Shown here: piece after piece, positions 1 through 8,713 of the stretch
Layout of the letters: each line of letters begins with the position of its first letter
How positions within the stretch are numbered: the stretch's first letter is position 1
Assembly (NCBI GenBank): GCA_030145275.1
Contig: JAQYVV010000003.1
Coordinates: forward strand, 62,001-126,000
Direction: 5' to 3'
DNA: 64,000 nucleotides
DNA from: Desulfurivibrionaceae bacterium
GTDB lineage: Bacteria > Desulfobacterota > Desulfobulbia > Desulfobulbales > VMSU01
Made by a program: the position numbers and the translations under genes
Notes under the pieces: model-generated
What the model was told of the DNA's origin: nothing
Database searches by the model: none
Seen by the model: only the letters and a program-made list of their open reading frames with translations

Positions 1-402
1 ATCCAGGTCCATCCATACGTAATAGACTTCTTGTTGTTCTGCCGTGAACAAGGCAAAGCCATACACCTGGTGACTAACGCACACAGCAAGACCCTAGATA
101 TAAAAATGAAAAAAACAGCCCTCTCCGGCTATTTTGACCGCATTGTCTGCGCAGAAGAGATAGGAGTAGCCAAGGAAGACCCCATCTTCTGGGAAGGCCT
201 TGCAAAGATTCTTCCCTTTGACAGGGAAAGAACCATGCTGGCCGAAGACACAGAAAAAATTCTCCACTCAGCCAATCAGTACGGCATCAGGCATCTCATT
301 TTTGTGGCACGGCCAAGCAGCCAGGGGCCCGTGGTAAATTCTAAGAATTTCCCTTCTATTGTCTATTTCAAAGAATTAATTGATATGACAGAAGAAAGGT
401 AA
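1..402 (+). CDS. GMP/IMP nucleotidase-like HAD hydrolase, 5' truncated
   Basis: The reading frame is open from the first base of the window, so the N-terminal part, including the catalytic DxD motif, lies outside. What remains carries HAD motif II (LVTNAH), the conserved Lys region (GVAKED) and the motif III acidic region (MLAEDTEKIL). The order and spacing match the E. coli YrfG type of IA-subfamily HAD phosphatase, which dephosphorylates GMP and IMP in the cytoplasm. The C-terminal segment aligns by eye with YrfG to its end. It stops about 85 bases before the convergent porin-like gene. The family call is good; the substrate rests on family knowledge only. Confidence 0.75.
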   Translation: MQVHPYVIDFLLFCREQGKAIHLVTNAHSKTLDIKMKKTALSGYFDRIVCAEEIGVAKEDPIFWEGLAKILPFDRERTMLAEDTEKILHSANQYGIRHLIFVARPSSQGPVVNSKNFPSIVYFKELIDMTEER

Positions 403-488
403 AAGGCTGGAAGGCCCCAGAGAGAGGTTGAAGTTACGCTTGGGAGTTTACCCATGTTATGCAATTCTCGCTGCATAGTTACAAAATA

Positions 489-1688
489 TCAAAAACTTAG
501 ATTCATTGTCCCGGCGTAAACTTGATAATCCAGGGAACTGTCGTCATCGTTCACATCCACAAACATAAATTCAGCGGAGATGGTTTCAGAAATAGTGTAG
601 GTCAGGTAGAAATCAAATTCAGTGGCTCCTTCTGAGGTCAAGTCAATTTCTGTGTCACCTAGGACGGCTGAAGCCGTGACAGGACCAAAGGTATATTCCG
701 CATCAATATAGAGGGTATTATCATCCCGAGAGGCGCCATAAACCCCTTCTTCCATCGGATCAAAGGTGTTATTGCCAATGGCGCTAAGCCCTACCCGCTC
801 GTCATCACTCATTACATAATAACCGACACCGAAACTCCAGTTTTCAGCGGCCAGAGAGGCATGAATATTATAAGAGTATGCGTCCTCATCCGTGGATGAA
901 ACGGTATCTTCAGCATAGATGGCAAAGGTACCATCGAGTCCGGCCTTAAGGCCTTCCTGGATTGAGATGGAATAATCAGCAGAACTTCCATAGGTGGTTA
1001 CCACATCATTTTGATGCAGTAGAAAAGGAGTCGCGGTAAATATTTCCGGGACGATATCGAATGCTGCAATAAAAGAAAAAACTGTATCGGAAGCCCCAGC
1101 TACAACATCGTCTCCATCAAGCCAAGTATTATCAATCCCATCCATATCGTAGGCGGTAGAGGCATTAGCGACCCAACGGTTCATAACACTGGCGTAGAAG
1201 GTCATGTTTTCTAGCGCTCCAACGGTGAACTGCACTCCCTGATGTACATCACCATCGGTGACAGGAGATGCTTCAAACTGGGCCCGACCAATTAGCAGTT
1301 GAGAGTTACTGCATGGCAAAGCGTAATCAAGATATAAATCACGCAACATCGCTTTATCACGGAATTCGCCATTATCACTAAAGGCATGTTCATATGATTT
1401 CCGGGACCATAATTCCTCAACCCCGATAAAATAAGCCCCAAGTTTGGCACCCTTAAATTCATTGCTAAGATAACCAAGCTCAAGGTAAGCGCTTCCAATA
1501 TTGCCGTCATCGTCATTATCTTTGGCTTGATTAACTCTAAAATTAACACCGATTTCGCCGGAAACTGTTCCAGTTCCAAAGGCAGTAGACAGTGAGTCAG
1601 AAAGTGAAGCAGATGGCGTTGATGCCGAGGCAAGAGTTGACTGCATCATGACTGTGGCCAGAATTGGCAGAAATATTTTTTTCAACAT
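489..1688 (-). CDS. outer-membrane beta-barrel (porin-like) protein
   Basis: A 399-residue exported protein. The N-terminus (MLKKIFLPILATVMMQSTLASA) is a classical Sec signal peptide with cleavage likely after ALASA-type residues near 22. The mature part alternates short hydrophobic/aromatic strands with Asp/Gly/Ser-rich turns and ends in NLSF. A terminal Phe is the usual BAM recognition signature of outer-membrane barrels. A perfect GGAGG lies six bases before the ATG. I do not recognise the specific family; it resembles large-pore porins of sulfate reducers only in general character. It follows another barrel gene on the same strand, with a strong terminator between them, so the two are probably transcribed separately. 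Confidence 0.7.
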   Translation of the reverse strand: MLKKIFLPILATVMMQSTLASASTPSASLSDSLSTAFGTGTVSGEIGVNFRVNQAKDNDDDGNIGSAYLELGYLSNEFKGAKLGAYFIGVEELWSRKSYEHAFSDNGEFRDKAMLRDLYLDYALPCSNSQLLIGRAQFEASPVTDGDVHQGVQFTVGALENMTFYASVMNRWVANASTAYDMDGIDNTWLDGDDVVAGASDTVFSFIAAFDIVPEIFTATPFLLHQNDVVTTYGSSADYSISIQEGLKAGLDGTFAIYAEDTVSSTDEDAYSYNIHASLAAENWSFGVGYYVMSDDERVGLSAIGNNTFDPMEEGVYGASRDDNTLYIDAEYTFGPVTASAVLGDTEIDLTSEGATEFDFYLTYTISETISAEFMFVDVNDDDSSLDYQVYAGTMNLSF

Positions 1689-1808
1689 GGAAAACCTCCA
1701 TACAAATAATTGGGAATAAGAAGAACAAAAAAACCTGTGCTTATAAATTAATTAAGAGGTCTTTGAAATATTTGGGAATGACCCCTCCAAACATTATAAG
1801 GCACTGAG

Positions 1809-1849
1809 CAAAAAAAATCCCTTTGTCAGCCGGAGCCAACAAAGGGATT
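1809..1849 (-). terminator. Rho-independent terminator after the second porin-like gene
   Basis: An 11-base perfect stem (AATCCCTTTGT with ACAAAGGGATT, 1816-1826 and 1839-1849) has a 12-base loop and, on the minus strand, is followed at once by a run of T. It sits 39 bases after the stop of the porin-like gene that starts at 3184. Confidence 0.9.
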
Positions 1850-1888
1850 AGTGTAACTACTAACTAACTAAAATGGTAGAAAATATAA

Positions 1889-3184
1889 TTAGAAAGTCAT
1901 GTTTAATGTATTTTTGACCATCATGACGTCATCTTCTTCCGTGTTGAGATTATCTACTATGGCGTCACCAGCATCCCAATAACCGAAGTTGAGAGAATAG
2001 GTCAGATTGTCAAGTAATTTATAAGCAGCTCCTACATTTACTTCCCAACCAAGATCATCATCACCGCCGGCATCTTCTTCCAACCAGCCTCCACCAATAG
2101 CAGAGTTCAGACTAAGCTTATCATCAACAGTGTAGCCAAAAGATGCCACGATCATATGCTGACCCAAAGCAGAGGCAAGAGCATTGTATACAGTAGCGCC
2201 ATCTTTAGCATTTAGAACGCCAGCTTCTTCACCGGTCATGATCATAAGTGGTTGCCAATCGTTACCAGCAAGACCAAAAGATTCGTCCTCATCATCAGCG
2301 TCATCGTCTCCAGAGAGGTACCAGTAGGAGAGTGTGGCATCTAAGGCATCAAATTTGCCGCCAGCCTCTACCATAACAGCCCATGAGTCATCATCCATAT
2401 CGGCACCGCCATCAGTCTCATAGTCACCAAACTTGTGAGTAATTTCAGTCCCTACAAATAAATTGTCAAAATTGACTTTGGCATAACCTTGTACGCGCCA
2501 ATCATCATGCTGTCTATCACCATCAACTGCAGTGTCAGTAAATGCATTATCAATATATATTAAGCGAGCTCCTGCCACGGTGGTATCTGTTTTATAGTCC
2601 AAATGTACAGAGTACCAATCACTATCGCCATCAGTTATATCTTTATCGGCTAAATCAGCTTCGTCATACTTCACATACGCAAGACTCAAAGTATACGGTT
2701 TCGCAAGGAAGTTTGTAGCCCATATGATACCATCTTCACGGCCGGCACTATTTCCAAATTTGGAGTACCCGTAAGAGCCCCAAGGAACCCGACCAATTAA
2801 AACTGTTCCGACAGGAGAATCATACTGCATATACAGCTTATCGATATCTACACCACCATCAGCTGTGGCTAGGTGATTTGTATCATGTCCCCATACACTG
2901 TCACTCAACAATCTAATTTCAGCTTTTATTTTAGTTTTATCGTTAATGGTCAAAGTAGGATACAACCTAAAATCACTCTCAAACCATGCAGATGATGCAT
3001 CTTGATCTACACCATCCACTCCAAGATCAACACCCGTACCAACACCATTTTTAGAGGCATTACCAATGTAATTGCCGTCAATAGAATAGTAACCACTGAT
3101 CTCAAATTTATCATAGGCAGCAGCAGTTGAAGCAATGCCTGCTACCAGGCCAAGGGCCAATGCGGTAGATAATACTTTTTTCAT
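1889..3184 (-). CDS. porin-like outer-membrane protein, acidic
   Basis: A 431-residue protein. I start it at the ATG at 3184 rather than at an upstream in-frame codon because AGGAG is correctly spaced before it and a signal peptide begins there (MKKVLSTALALGLVAG, cleavage near STAAA-YD). The mature protein has barrel-like amphipathic strands, many Asp-rich turns (DDDDADDEDE region) that could bind divalent cations or limit anion passage, and a terminal Phe (LNMTF). It looks like the abundant porins of Desulfobacterota, but no precise family can be assigned. Its leader is long: a promoter-like sequence lies about 230 bases upstream, and the gene ends at a strong terminator, as expected for a highly expressed single-gene unit. 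Confidence 0.75.
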   Translation of the reverse strand: MKKVLSTALALGLVAGIASTAAAYDKFEISGYYSIDGNYIGNASKNGVGTGVDLGVDGVDQDASSAWFESDFRLYPTLTINDKTKIKAEIRLLSDSVWGHDTNHLATADGGVDIDKLYMQYDSPVGTVLIGRVPWGSYGYSKFGNSAGREDGIIWATNFLAKPYTLSLAYVKYDEADLADKDITDGDSDWYSVHLDYKTDTTVAGARLIYIDNAFTDTAVDGDRQHDDWRVQGYAKVNFDNLFVGTEITHKFGDYETDGGADMDDDSWAVMVEAGGKFDALDATLSYWYLSGDDDADDEDESFGLAGNDWQPLMIMTGEEAGVLNAKDGATVYNALASALGQHMIVASFGYTVDDKLSLNSAIGGGWLEEDAGGDDDLGWEVNVGAAYKLLDNLTYSLNFGYWDAGDAIVDNLNTEEDDVMMVKNTLNMTF

Positions 3185-3413
3185 CTTATAAAACTCCTTT
3201 CTAATTTTTTTTTGAAAAATCCTAACGAAAAAACCTCGAAAAAACAGCAATATTTCTTTTACATTTAGAAACATTTGACAACTCTTTCCTGGTCCCTCCT
3301 TTTTCGTTCCCCATTTTCAAAATAAGGACACCTCAGCCAAAAACACTATGTCTTAAGCCTTTTAGAGCATCCATACAAATAAAAATTCTAAATATTATCA
3401 GAATTAAAGGTGT

Positions 3414-3442
3414 TTATATCTACTTCCACAAAGATTTGTCAA
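3414..3442 (-). promoter_or_regulatory. sigma70-type promoter candidate for the porin-like gene
   Basis: On the minus strand TTGACA (3442-3437) is followed after 17 bases by ATATAA (3419-3414). This places transcription about 220 bases before the porin start. Identified by consensus match only. Confidence 0.5.
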
Positions 3443-3841
3443 GTAAATAAAGCATTTTATTACATATTTTTTATTTTTCTGGCTTTTTATCGGGAGAAAT
3501 ATGTCTATATGTAGGGGGCTTTCTTTCAGATAATAGTCAAACTGTACCATATTTGGTATACAAAAACTTAAGGATCCGGAGCTGAAGACTTGATGAGAAA
3601 ATTTGAAATTACAAGTTTACAGTTGCCAGTTCAACTGCGTCGAGATGGGGGAATTATTCGTAATGAGTCCACATTCTGTGTGGTTTTTACAATTCTCTCA
3701 CCTGGCAAGAGTTGATAAACTAAACTGAATGGTGCTAAATATTTATTCTACGAAAGCTCGCACCTTTTAGATCCCCATCCAAATTTTCACATGCAGGTGG
3801 GTTTTAGCAAGAATCTTCCTTCAATATGAAGGATAACCTTT
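3443..3841. other. gene-free spacer
   Basis: AT-rich DNA between the porin promoter and the end of the FG-GAP gene. I see no credible ORF with a ribosome-binding site and no tRNA-like fold. It holds a few short imperfect palindromes (for example CCATATTTGG near 3547), none convincing as a named element. Confidence 0.4.
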
Positions 3842-5518
3842 CTACTTATCGTCCTCACCAAAATCTAAGGGGTACATAAGGACAGTGCTTTCTGAAGCGG
3901 AAAAAATTTCATCAACTCCGGTGCTCAAGATAACCCCTACGTATAGAATTGCCTTGCCTGGTTCGTCATCGATCATTTTGAGCTGGTAGTCTGCGATATA
4001 CCCATCAATTTTTCGGGTGCGCCATAATTCGGTGAGACCAATACCATTCCAGGCCAAGCCATGAATCTCGCCATCCGGATAGCTTTTCAGGTTGGTAAAG
4101 GCCCGGGAGGCGGAAGAGAGATTTTTATTCACAATAACATCTGCTTTATCATCTCCGTTCAGATCAGCTATAATAATTCGTGAAGGTATATAGTATCGCT
4201 TAACATTAGCGGCGCTATACTCCATTTCCAGCTCCCCAACAAATCTTTTGGTTCCACCGTAATAGTCGGAACTTTTCCACATCTGTTTGCCGTTCTGGCT
4301 GAGAACTTTGATCTTATCACTCTGGTTGATGGCAACCAGCTCCATGCGCCCGTCTGCCTCCAGGTCAACAAAAGCAAAATCAAACATATTGACACTCCCC
4401 GGCACCATAATCTGTGTGCCTGCCTGAACCCTGCCGTCTTTTTGCTCTAACTGATAGATGCCGGGCTCGAAAGACTCGCTGTCCATGCTTCCTTTCTGGC
4501 CCGCCAAGACCATACCATCTCCGGGTACTTGCATGGCTCTAATATAAAAACGGGCGTCCTGGAAAAGATAATCCAGTTTTTCACCCTGCCACTCCATGCA
4601 AAAGGAGTTTGGTCTGTTTTTTTCATTGGTGGATACGTAAATTTCCACCTTGCCATTATTATTCAGATCAGCCAGGCTGATATAATGAATTTTATAACGC
4701 GCCCCCACCGGTGCTTCGGCAATTTTAGCGAACCGGCCTTCTGTCCGCCTGTATACCGTAACCTTGGTGCGGCTCGCAATAACCACGTCATCTGTTCCAT
4801 CGCCATCTACGTCACCAACATCCATGGCCTGCATAGCCATTGGAAAATTCTGGCTTTTGCTAAATCCGAAAGCGCCGGTAACCCCTAGCGGTCGAATAAA
4901 GGGAGAACCGTAAGCCCCACCAGCGCCGAAAAAGGCCCGATCAGGATGGGCCGTTTGATAGGACGTATTCATTGCTTGGGGAACCGGGGCCAGGGCCTGA
5001 ACCTGGGGCATGGCTGCTGCTGGACGCTGACGCCCCAAAACCTTTTCACCAATATCCCAGGCAAGGGTGTTAATTGCCATGATCACATCATCTTCTTTTG
5101 GGGCGGTGGCATAAAAATCGAGGCTTTCCTTGCTCTTGGTATCAAAAACCTTGGCATCAAGACTTGCGCCCCCCCCAAGAGATGTAAAGCTACCTGAAAC
5201 CAGATAATCTGCGCCTAGGGTTTTTCCTATTTGGGCAAATTGTGCCAGAGTGATCATCTCAGCCCCTGTAAGAACCTGATCCATGGCACTCTTGGAAATT
5301 ATTTTCACGCCACCCCCAGTTGCAAGTCGGCTGGCAAGCATATCTCGAATACCATTTTTCAGATAGGAAAGGTCCTTGGAGGCATGAACCTGAAAAGGAA
5401 CAATTGCTATGGATTTGTCTTGTTGCTGCTCCTCGGCCTGTGCCTGATTCTGGAAGAAAGCGAAAACAAAACAACTTACGAGGAGAAGAAAAAACGATTT
5501 TTGAAAAGTATGAGACAT
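3842..5518 (-). CDS. exported TolB/CsgG-like protein with FG-GAP repeats
   Basis: A 558-residue protein starting at the ATG at 5518, which has AAGGAAG upstream and opens a signal peptide (hydrophobic stretch to about residue 27, AQA cleavage). Residues 35-160 resemble the nucleotide-binding-like N-domain of TolB/CsgG proteins (IAIVPFQ, a short helix, then GADYLVSGSF). After a Pro/Ala linker, at least four FG-GAP/VCBS-type repeats follow. Calcium-loop signatures include DVDGDGTDD near 237, DLNNNGK near 284, a degenerate DLEADGR, and DLNGDDKAD. Such repeats form a beta-propeller. The likely location is periplasmic or outer-membrane associated. No partner is evident in the neighbourhood; function unknown. 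Confidence 0.8.
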   Translation of the reverse strand: MSHTFQKSFFLLLVSCFVFAFFQNQAQAEEQQQDKSIAIVPFQVHASKDLSYLKNGIRDMLASRLATGGGVKIISKSAMDQVLTGAEMITLAQFAQIGKTLGADYLVSGSFTSLGGGASLDAKVFDTKSKESLDFYATAPKEDDVIMAINTLAWDIGEKVLGRQRPAAAMPQVQALAPVPQAMNTSYQTAHPDRAFFGAGGAYGSPFIRPLGVTGAFGFSKSQNFPMAMQAMDVGDVDGDGTDDVVIASRTKVTVYRRTEGRFAKIAEAPVGARYKIHYISLADLNNNGKVEIYVSTNEKNRPNSFCMEWQGEKLDYLFQDARFYIRAMQVPGDGMVLAGQKGSMDSESFEPGIYQLEQKDGRVQAGTQIMVPGSVNMFDFAFVDLEADGRMELVAINQSDKIKVLSQNGKQMWKSSDYYGGTKRFVGELEMEYSAANVKRYYIPSRIIIADLNGDDKADVIVNKNLSSASRAFTNLKSYPDGEIHGLAWNGIGLTELWRTRKIDGYIADYQLKMIDDEPGKAILYVGVILSTGVDEIFSASESTVLMYPLDFGEDDK

Positions 5519-5985
5519 GATGGGTCTTCCTTTTTTAAGTCCAATAAATAGAATTCGTGGAACTATTACTGTGAATCTATTAGCTGAAATAGATATTCGT
5601 GCTTGCTTTATAAGCATATAAAAATAAATTTCTATATTTTTTTTGAGAAAATACTTTTTCTGAGTAAAAAAGGCGATGTTTTTCTTGAACCTGGGCTGAG
5701 CTATGCAGGTTTTTCTTAAAAAACAACACCTTACCATATAATGTGGTCTCAAGGTGAAAAGAGGTACAATATGTTGTATTTTTCCCTTTACTTTTCCCTC
5801 TTCCCCTGCCTATAATTTCTATTGGGTGTTAGTATTTCCACAAAGTCCTGCCTAGCCCAGCAGGGCTGAATAAGATTCAGGAGATTAGACCTTAAACTTT
5901 TTTTAAAAAAAATCTTTTTGAGATGCTGCCACAAAAAACACGATAATAACCACTAAAACTCTAAGCAAACGCAGGGGGTTATGCC
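5519..5985. other. intergenic region between divergent genes
   Basis: AT-rich spacer carrying the upstream region of the FG-GAP gene (minus) and of a tiny plus-strand ORF. It includes a small palindrome CCTGCctagcccaGCAGG near 5850 and several A/T runs. No gene with a credible start was found inside. Confidence 0.35.
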
Positions 5986-6114
5986 ATGTTTCTCGATTTT
6001 CTTCTCTTGATAAGTCTTGGCCCGATTATAGCTTTTTTTATCTATTACCTCAGCGATGACAGGGAAAAGTCCAGGAAATATTTGGAAGAAAACCGGAGCT
6101 GGGACCTGGGTTAA
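5986..6114 (+). CDS. small putative membrane protein, 42 aa
   Basis: This short ORF opens with an ATG preceded by AGGGGG ten bases upstream. It encodes a strongly hydrophobic N-terminal segment of about 22 residues (FLLLISLGPIIAFFIYYL) followed by a charged tail (SDDREKSRKYLEE). This is the usual layout of a single-pass inner-membrane small protein with the tail in the cytoplasm. It ends four bases before the convergent birA gene. I do not recognise a family. The ribosome-binding site and the clean hydrophobic/charged division argue for a real gene, but the length makes chance possible. Confidence 0.5.
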   Translation: MFLDFLLLISLGPIIAFFIYYLSDDREKSRKYLEENRSWDLG

Positions 6115-6118
6115 GCAC

Positions 6119-6904
6119 TTATCCAGCAATACTCAAGTCACCAGACAGAACCTCATGAACATCCCCGTTCCGATCTTGAACCCGGAGCAGACCTTCGGCG
6201 TCGATCCCTAAAGAGACCCCTGACACTATTTTGTGCTCAGGAGTCACCCAGGTCATTTTTCTGCCAACGGTTGCATCTTTTTTGCGAAAATCCGCTAAAA
6301 CTTGCTGAATTTCTCCATTTTCTAATCTCTTCAACTCAAACTCAATACTTTTCAAGACCAACGCCAATATATCACCACGATTAAACCTCTTGTCGGTAGA
6401 GATAAAAAGAGAAGAGGCCTTTTCGGTCAGCTCGGCTGCAAAGGCGCTCTGCTCTGTGTTGACATTTAGGCCTACACCTATAATGACCAAGATTTTATCC
6501 TGAACCTTACCACAATTTTCGCTGAGTATGCCTCCGACTTTTTTAGAATCAAGAAGCAGGTCATTGGGCCATTTTATCAAGGGCGAAAGCCCGGTACTTT
6601 CTACAATAGCGTTACAAAGTCCCAGGCCTGCCGCAAGAGTTGTCTTGGCCAAATGTGCAGGGGCAAGGCGAGAATGCCAGATCAGGGAAAAATAGAGTCC
6701 AGTTCCCGGGGGAGACTGCCAGACCCTTTCAAGACGGCCACGGCCATGGGTCTGCATTTCGGCAAGTACCACCGTACCACAGGGAGCCCCATTTTTGGCC
6801 AAGAGTGCTGCCTGGGAATTTGTGGAGTCTGTACTCTCGTAGGAGATCACCTGCCGGTTGCCTAGGTGAGCGGTTTCTTTTATTTTTTGCAAAGTGTCAG
6901 TCAT
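6119..6904 (-). CDS. birA: biotin--[acetyl-CoA-carboxylase] ligase, monofunctional
   Basis: Activates biotin with ATP and transfers it to the biotin carrier lysine of carboxylases. The catalytic signature is clear: STDSTNSQA, the biotinyl-AMP loop GRGRLERVWQSPPGTGLYFS, KWPNDLLL with KKVGGILSE, and VIGVGLNVN. A short C-terminal SH3-like domain ends the protein. The N-terminal winged helix of repressor-type BirA is missing, so this enzyme should not itself regulate transcription. An in-frame GTG lies four codons upstream at 6916; I prefer the ATG at 6904, giving 261 residues, although neither has a strong ribosome-binding site. It is divergent from hisS. Confidence 0.93.
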   Translation of the reverse strand: MTDTLQKIKETAHLGNRQVISYESTDSTNSQAALLAKNGAPCGTVVLAEMQTHGRGRLERVWQSPPGTGLYFSLIWHSRLAPAHLAKTTLAAGLGLCNAIVESTGLSPLIKWPNDLLLDSKKVGGILSENCGKVQDKILVIIGVGLNVNTEQSAFAAELTEKASSLFISTDKRFNRGDILALVLKSIEFELKRLENGEIQQVLADFRKKDATVGRKMTWVTPEHKIVSGVSLGIDAEGLLRVQDRNGDVHEVLSGDLSIAG

Positions 6905-7018
6905 TTTAATTGCCACAGATGATTCTTGGTCAAGCCTGTCGAATTCTTGACTTTTAAGGCTATATAGTATAGAATTCGTTGTTTTTCCAAGTAATTATTC
7001 AAACACAGGTGGTATAAG

Positions 7019-8293
7019 TTGAAAGTAAAGGCATTAAAAGGTTTTAAAGATATTCTTCCTGATGAAGTAGGCTCCTGGCAGTTTATTGAGGCAACAGCAC
7101 GAGACATTTTTCAGCGCTTTGGTTTCTCTGAAATAAAAGTACCTATTTTAGAAAAAACCTCTCTCTTCGCTCGCTCAATCGGCGAAACCACGGATATTGT
7201 TGAAAAAGAGATGTACACCTTCGAAGACCGCAACGGCGCTCTCATCACAATGCGGCCAGAAGGCACTGCCTCGGTTCTGCGCGCCTTCATCGAACACAGT
7301 CTGCATACGAAAAAACCAGTTCAAAAATTGTTCACCATAGGCCCAATGTTTAGGCATGAACGTCCCCAAATGGGCAGGCTGCGCCAATTCCACCAGATGA
7401 GTGTCGAGGTTTTGGGCGCAGACCAACCCCTGCTAGATGCGGAGGTTATGGCGATGGCCTGGTCTGTTCTCGACACAATTGGCCTGCCAATAAGCCTGGA
7501 AATAAACTCTTTAGGGTGTGCCGCCTGCCGTCCTGATTTTAACAATGCCTTGGTAGACTTTCTTGAGGAAAGAAAAGGGGGAATATGCGAAGACTGCGAA
7601 CGCCGCCGCCACAAAAATCCCCTCCGCGTCCTTGACTGTAAGAGCGAAAACTGCCAAAAACTATATAAAGATTCACCATCCATCCTTGACCATCTTTGCC
7701 AAGGTTGTGATGATCATTTCAAGGTCGTTGAGCAAGGCCTGACAATGCTAAACATCCCGTACAAGGTAAACTCCTTTATGGTCCGGGGGCTTGACTACTA
7801 TACCCGAACAACCTTTGAGCTGATCACTGATGCCTTGGGCGCACAGAGTGCAGTTGGCGCCGGCGGGCGCTACGATGGTCTTGTAAAACAACTAGGCGGC
7901 CCCAACCTTCCTGGAATCGGTTTTGCCATAGGAATGGAACGCCTGGTCCTTTTACTACAGCAACACGCCGAAATACAAAAAAAGCCCAAAAATGATATTT
8001 TCATAGCGGCCTTAGGCCCGGCAGCCCAAGAAAAGGCCTTCGTTATAACCAATGCCCTCCGGAAAAGAGGCTTGACCGCAGCCATGGACTACGCCGACCG
8101 CAGCTTAAAAGCCCAAATGAAACAGGCCGACAAACTTTTTTCCAAATACACTCTTATTATTGGCGATGATGAACTGGAACGGGGCGAGGGGACGCTTAGG
8201 AATATGGTGACTAAAGAGCAGGTGGGAGTGCCTTTGGGCCGTGGTAATATGGATTTGTGGAGCCAGGAACTCGCTGAGAAACTGGAAATTTGA
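7019..8293 (+). CDS. hisS: histidyl-tRNA synthetase
   Basis: Class II aminoacyl-tRNA synthetase of 424 residues that charges tRNA-His. Motifs seen are KGFKDILP at the N-terminus, motif 2 (FRHERPQMGRLRQFHQ), the histidine-binding loops GLDYYTRT and GAGGRYDGL, motif 3 (PGIGFAIGMERL), and an anticodon-binding domain at the end. An insertion rich in Cys pairs (CAAC, CEDC, CQGC) occupies the middle, as in some bacterial HisRS, and may bind a metal. The start is TTG at 7019; no in-frame ATG is nearby and the family consensus begins exactly here. The last codons (KLEI) lie in a period-7 repeat shared with other genes of this window. Confidence 0.96.
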   Translation: MKVKALKGFKDILPDEVGSWQFIEATARDIFQRFGFSEIKVPILEKTSLFARSIGETTDIVEKEMYTFEDRNGALITMRPEGTASVLRAFIEHSLHTKKPVQKLFTIGPMFRHERPQMGRLRQFHQMSVEVLGADQPLLDAEVMAMAWSVLDTIGLPISLEINSLGCAACRPDFNNALVDFLEERKGGICEDCERRRHKNPLRVLDCKSENCQKLYKDSPSILDHLCQGCDDHFKVVEQGLTMLNIPYKVNSFMVRGLDYYTRTTFELITDALGAQSAVGAGGRYDGLVKQLGGPNLPGIGFAIGMERLVLLLQQHAEIQKKPKNDIFIAALGPAAQEKAFVITNALRKRGLTAAMDYADRSLKAQMKQADKLFSKYTLIIGDDELERGEGTLRNMVTKEQVGVPLGRGNMDLWSQELAEKLEI

Positions 8294-8300
8294 TACTTGG
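8278..8300. repeat. period-7 repeat at the hisS stop
   Basis: GAAACTGGAAATTTGATA followed by CTTGG. It overlaps the last four codons and stop of hisS and matches, with one difference, the sequence at the 3' ends of fdhA and just after gap. Confidence 0.6.
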
Positions 8301-8311
8301 TAGAAGTAGCT

Positions 8312-8659
8312 ATGAAAGATGTTACTGATCTTGATGTTTACAATTTAGCCGAGACTCTTTCAGATCTAGTTTGGAATCATTACGATAATTGGCCTCCAAA
8401 AGTAAAAAGTACAATAGGGCGACAGATCGTTCGTTCTGCTGATAGTATTGCCGCTAACATCGCAGAAGGTTTTGGCAGATACACTCCAGCGGATAGGAAG
8501 CTTTTTTACAGGTATGCACGAGGATCTTTTGAAGAAACAAAATGTTGGCTTAGAAAGCTCATTCGCAGAAAAATAATTTCACAAGATATTGATCAATTTA
8601 CGACAGTCATAGAAGAACTTGGCCCCAAATTGAATGCATTCATAAGAGCCACAAAATGA
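8312..8659 (+). CDS. four-helix bundle protein (23S rRNA intervening-sequence protein family)
   Basis: A protein of about 115 residues with the hallmarks of the four-helix-bundle S23 family: early LDVYNLAETL, central QIVRSADSIAANIAEGFGR, then a helix containing YRYARGSFEE. Founding members are encoded in intervening sequences of 23S rRNA genes, but most copies lie elsewhere with unknown function; here it is between hisS and aspS. The ATG at 8312 is preferred over TTG at 8297, since both are close to the hisS stop and the conserved part begins after the ATG. A period-7 repeat follows the stop, so the gene is flanked by repeats and may be a later insertion. Confidence 0.85.
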   Translation: MKDVTDLDVYNLAETLSDLVWNHYDNWPPKVKSTIGRQIVRSADSIAANIAEGFGRYTPADRKLFYRYARGSFEETKCWLRKLIRRKIISQDIDQFTTVIEELGPKLNAFIRATK

Positions 8660-8664
8660 CTGCC

Positions 8665-8693
8665 CCAAATTTCAAGTTTCCATTATCAAATTT
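8665..8693. repeat. period-7 repeat after the four-helix gene
   Basis: On the minus strand it reads GGAAACTTGAAATTTGG with a degenerate second half. It belongs to the AAACTTG family and lies between the four-helix gene and aspS. Confidence 0.5.
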
Positions 8694-8713
8694 CATAAAA
8701 AAGGAGAACCCCT

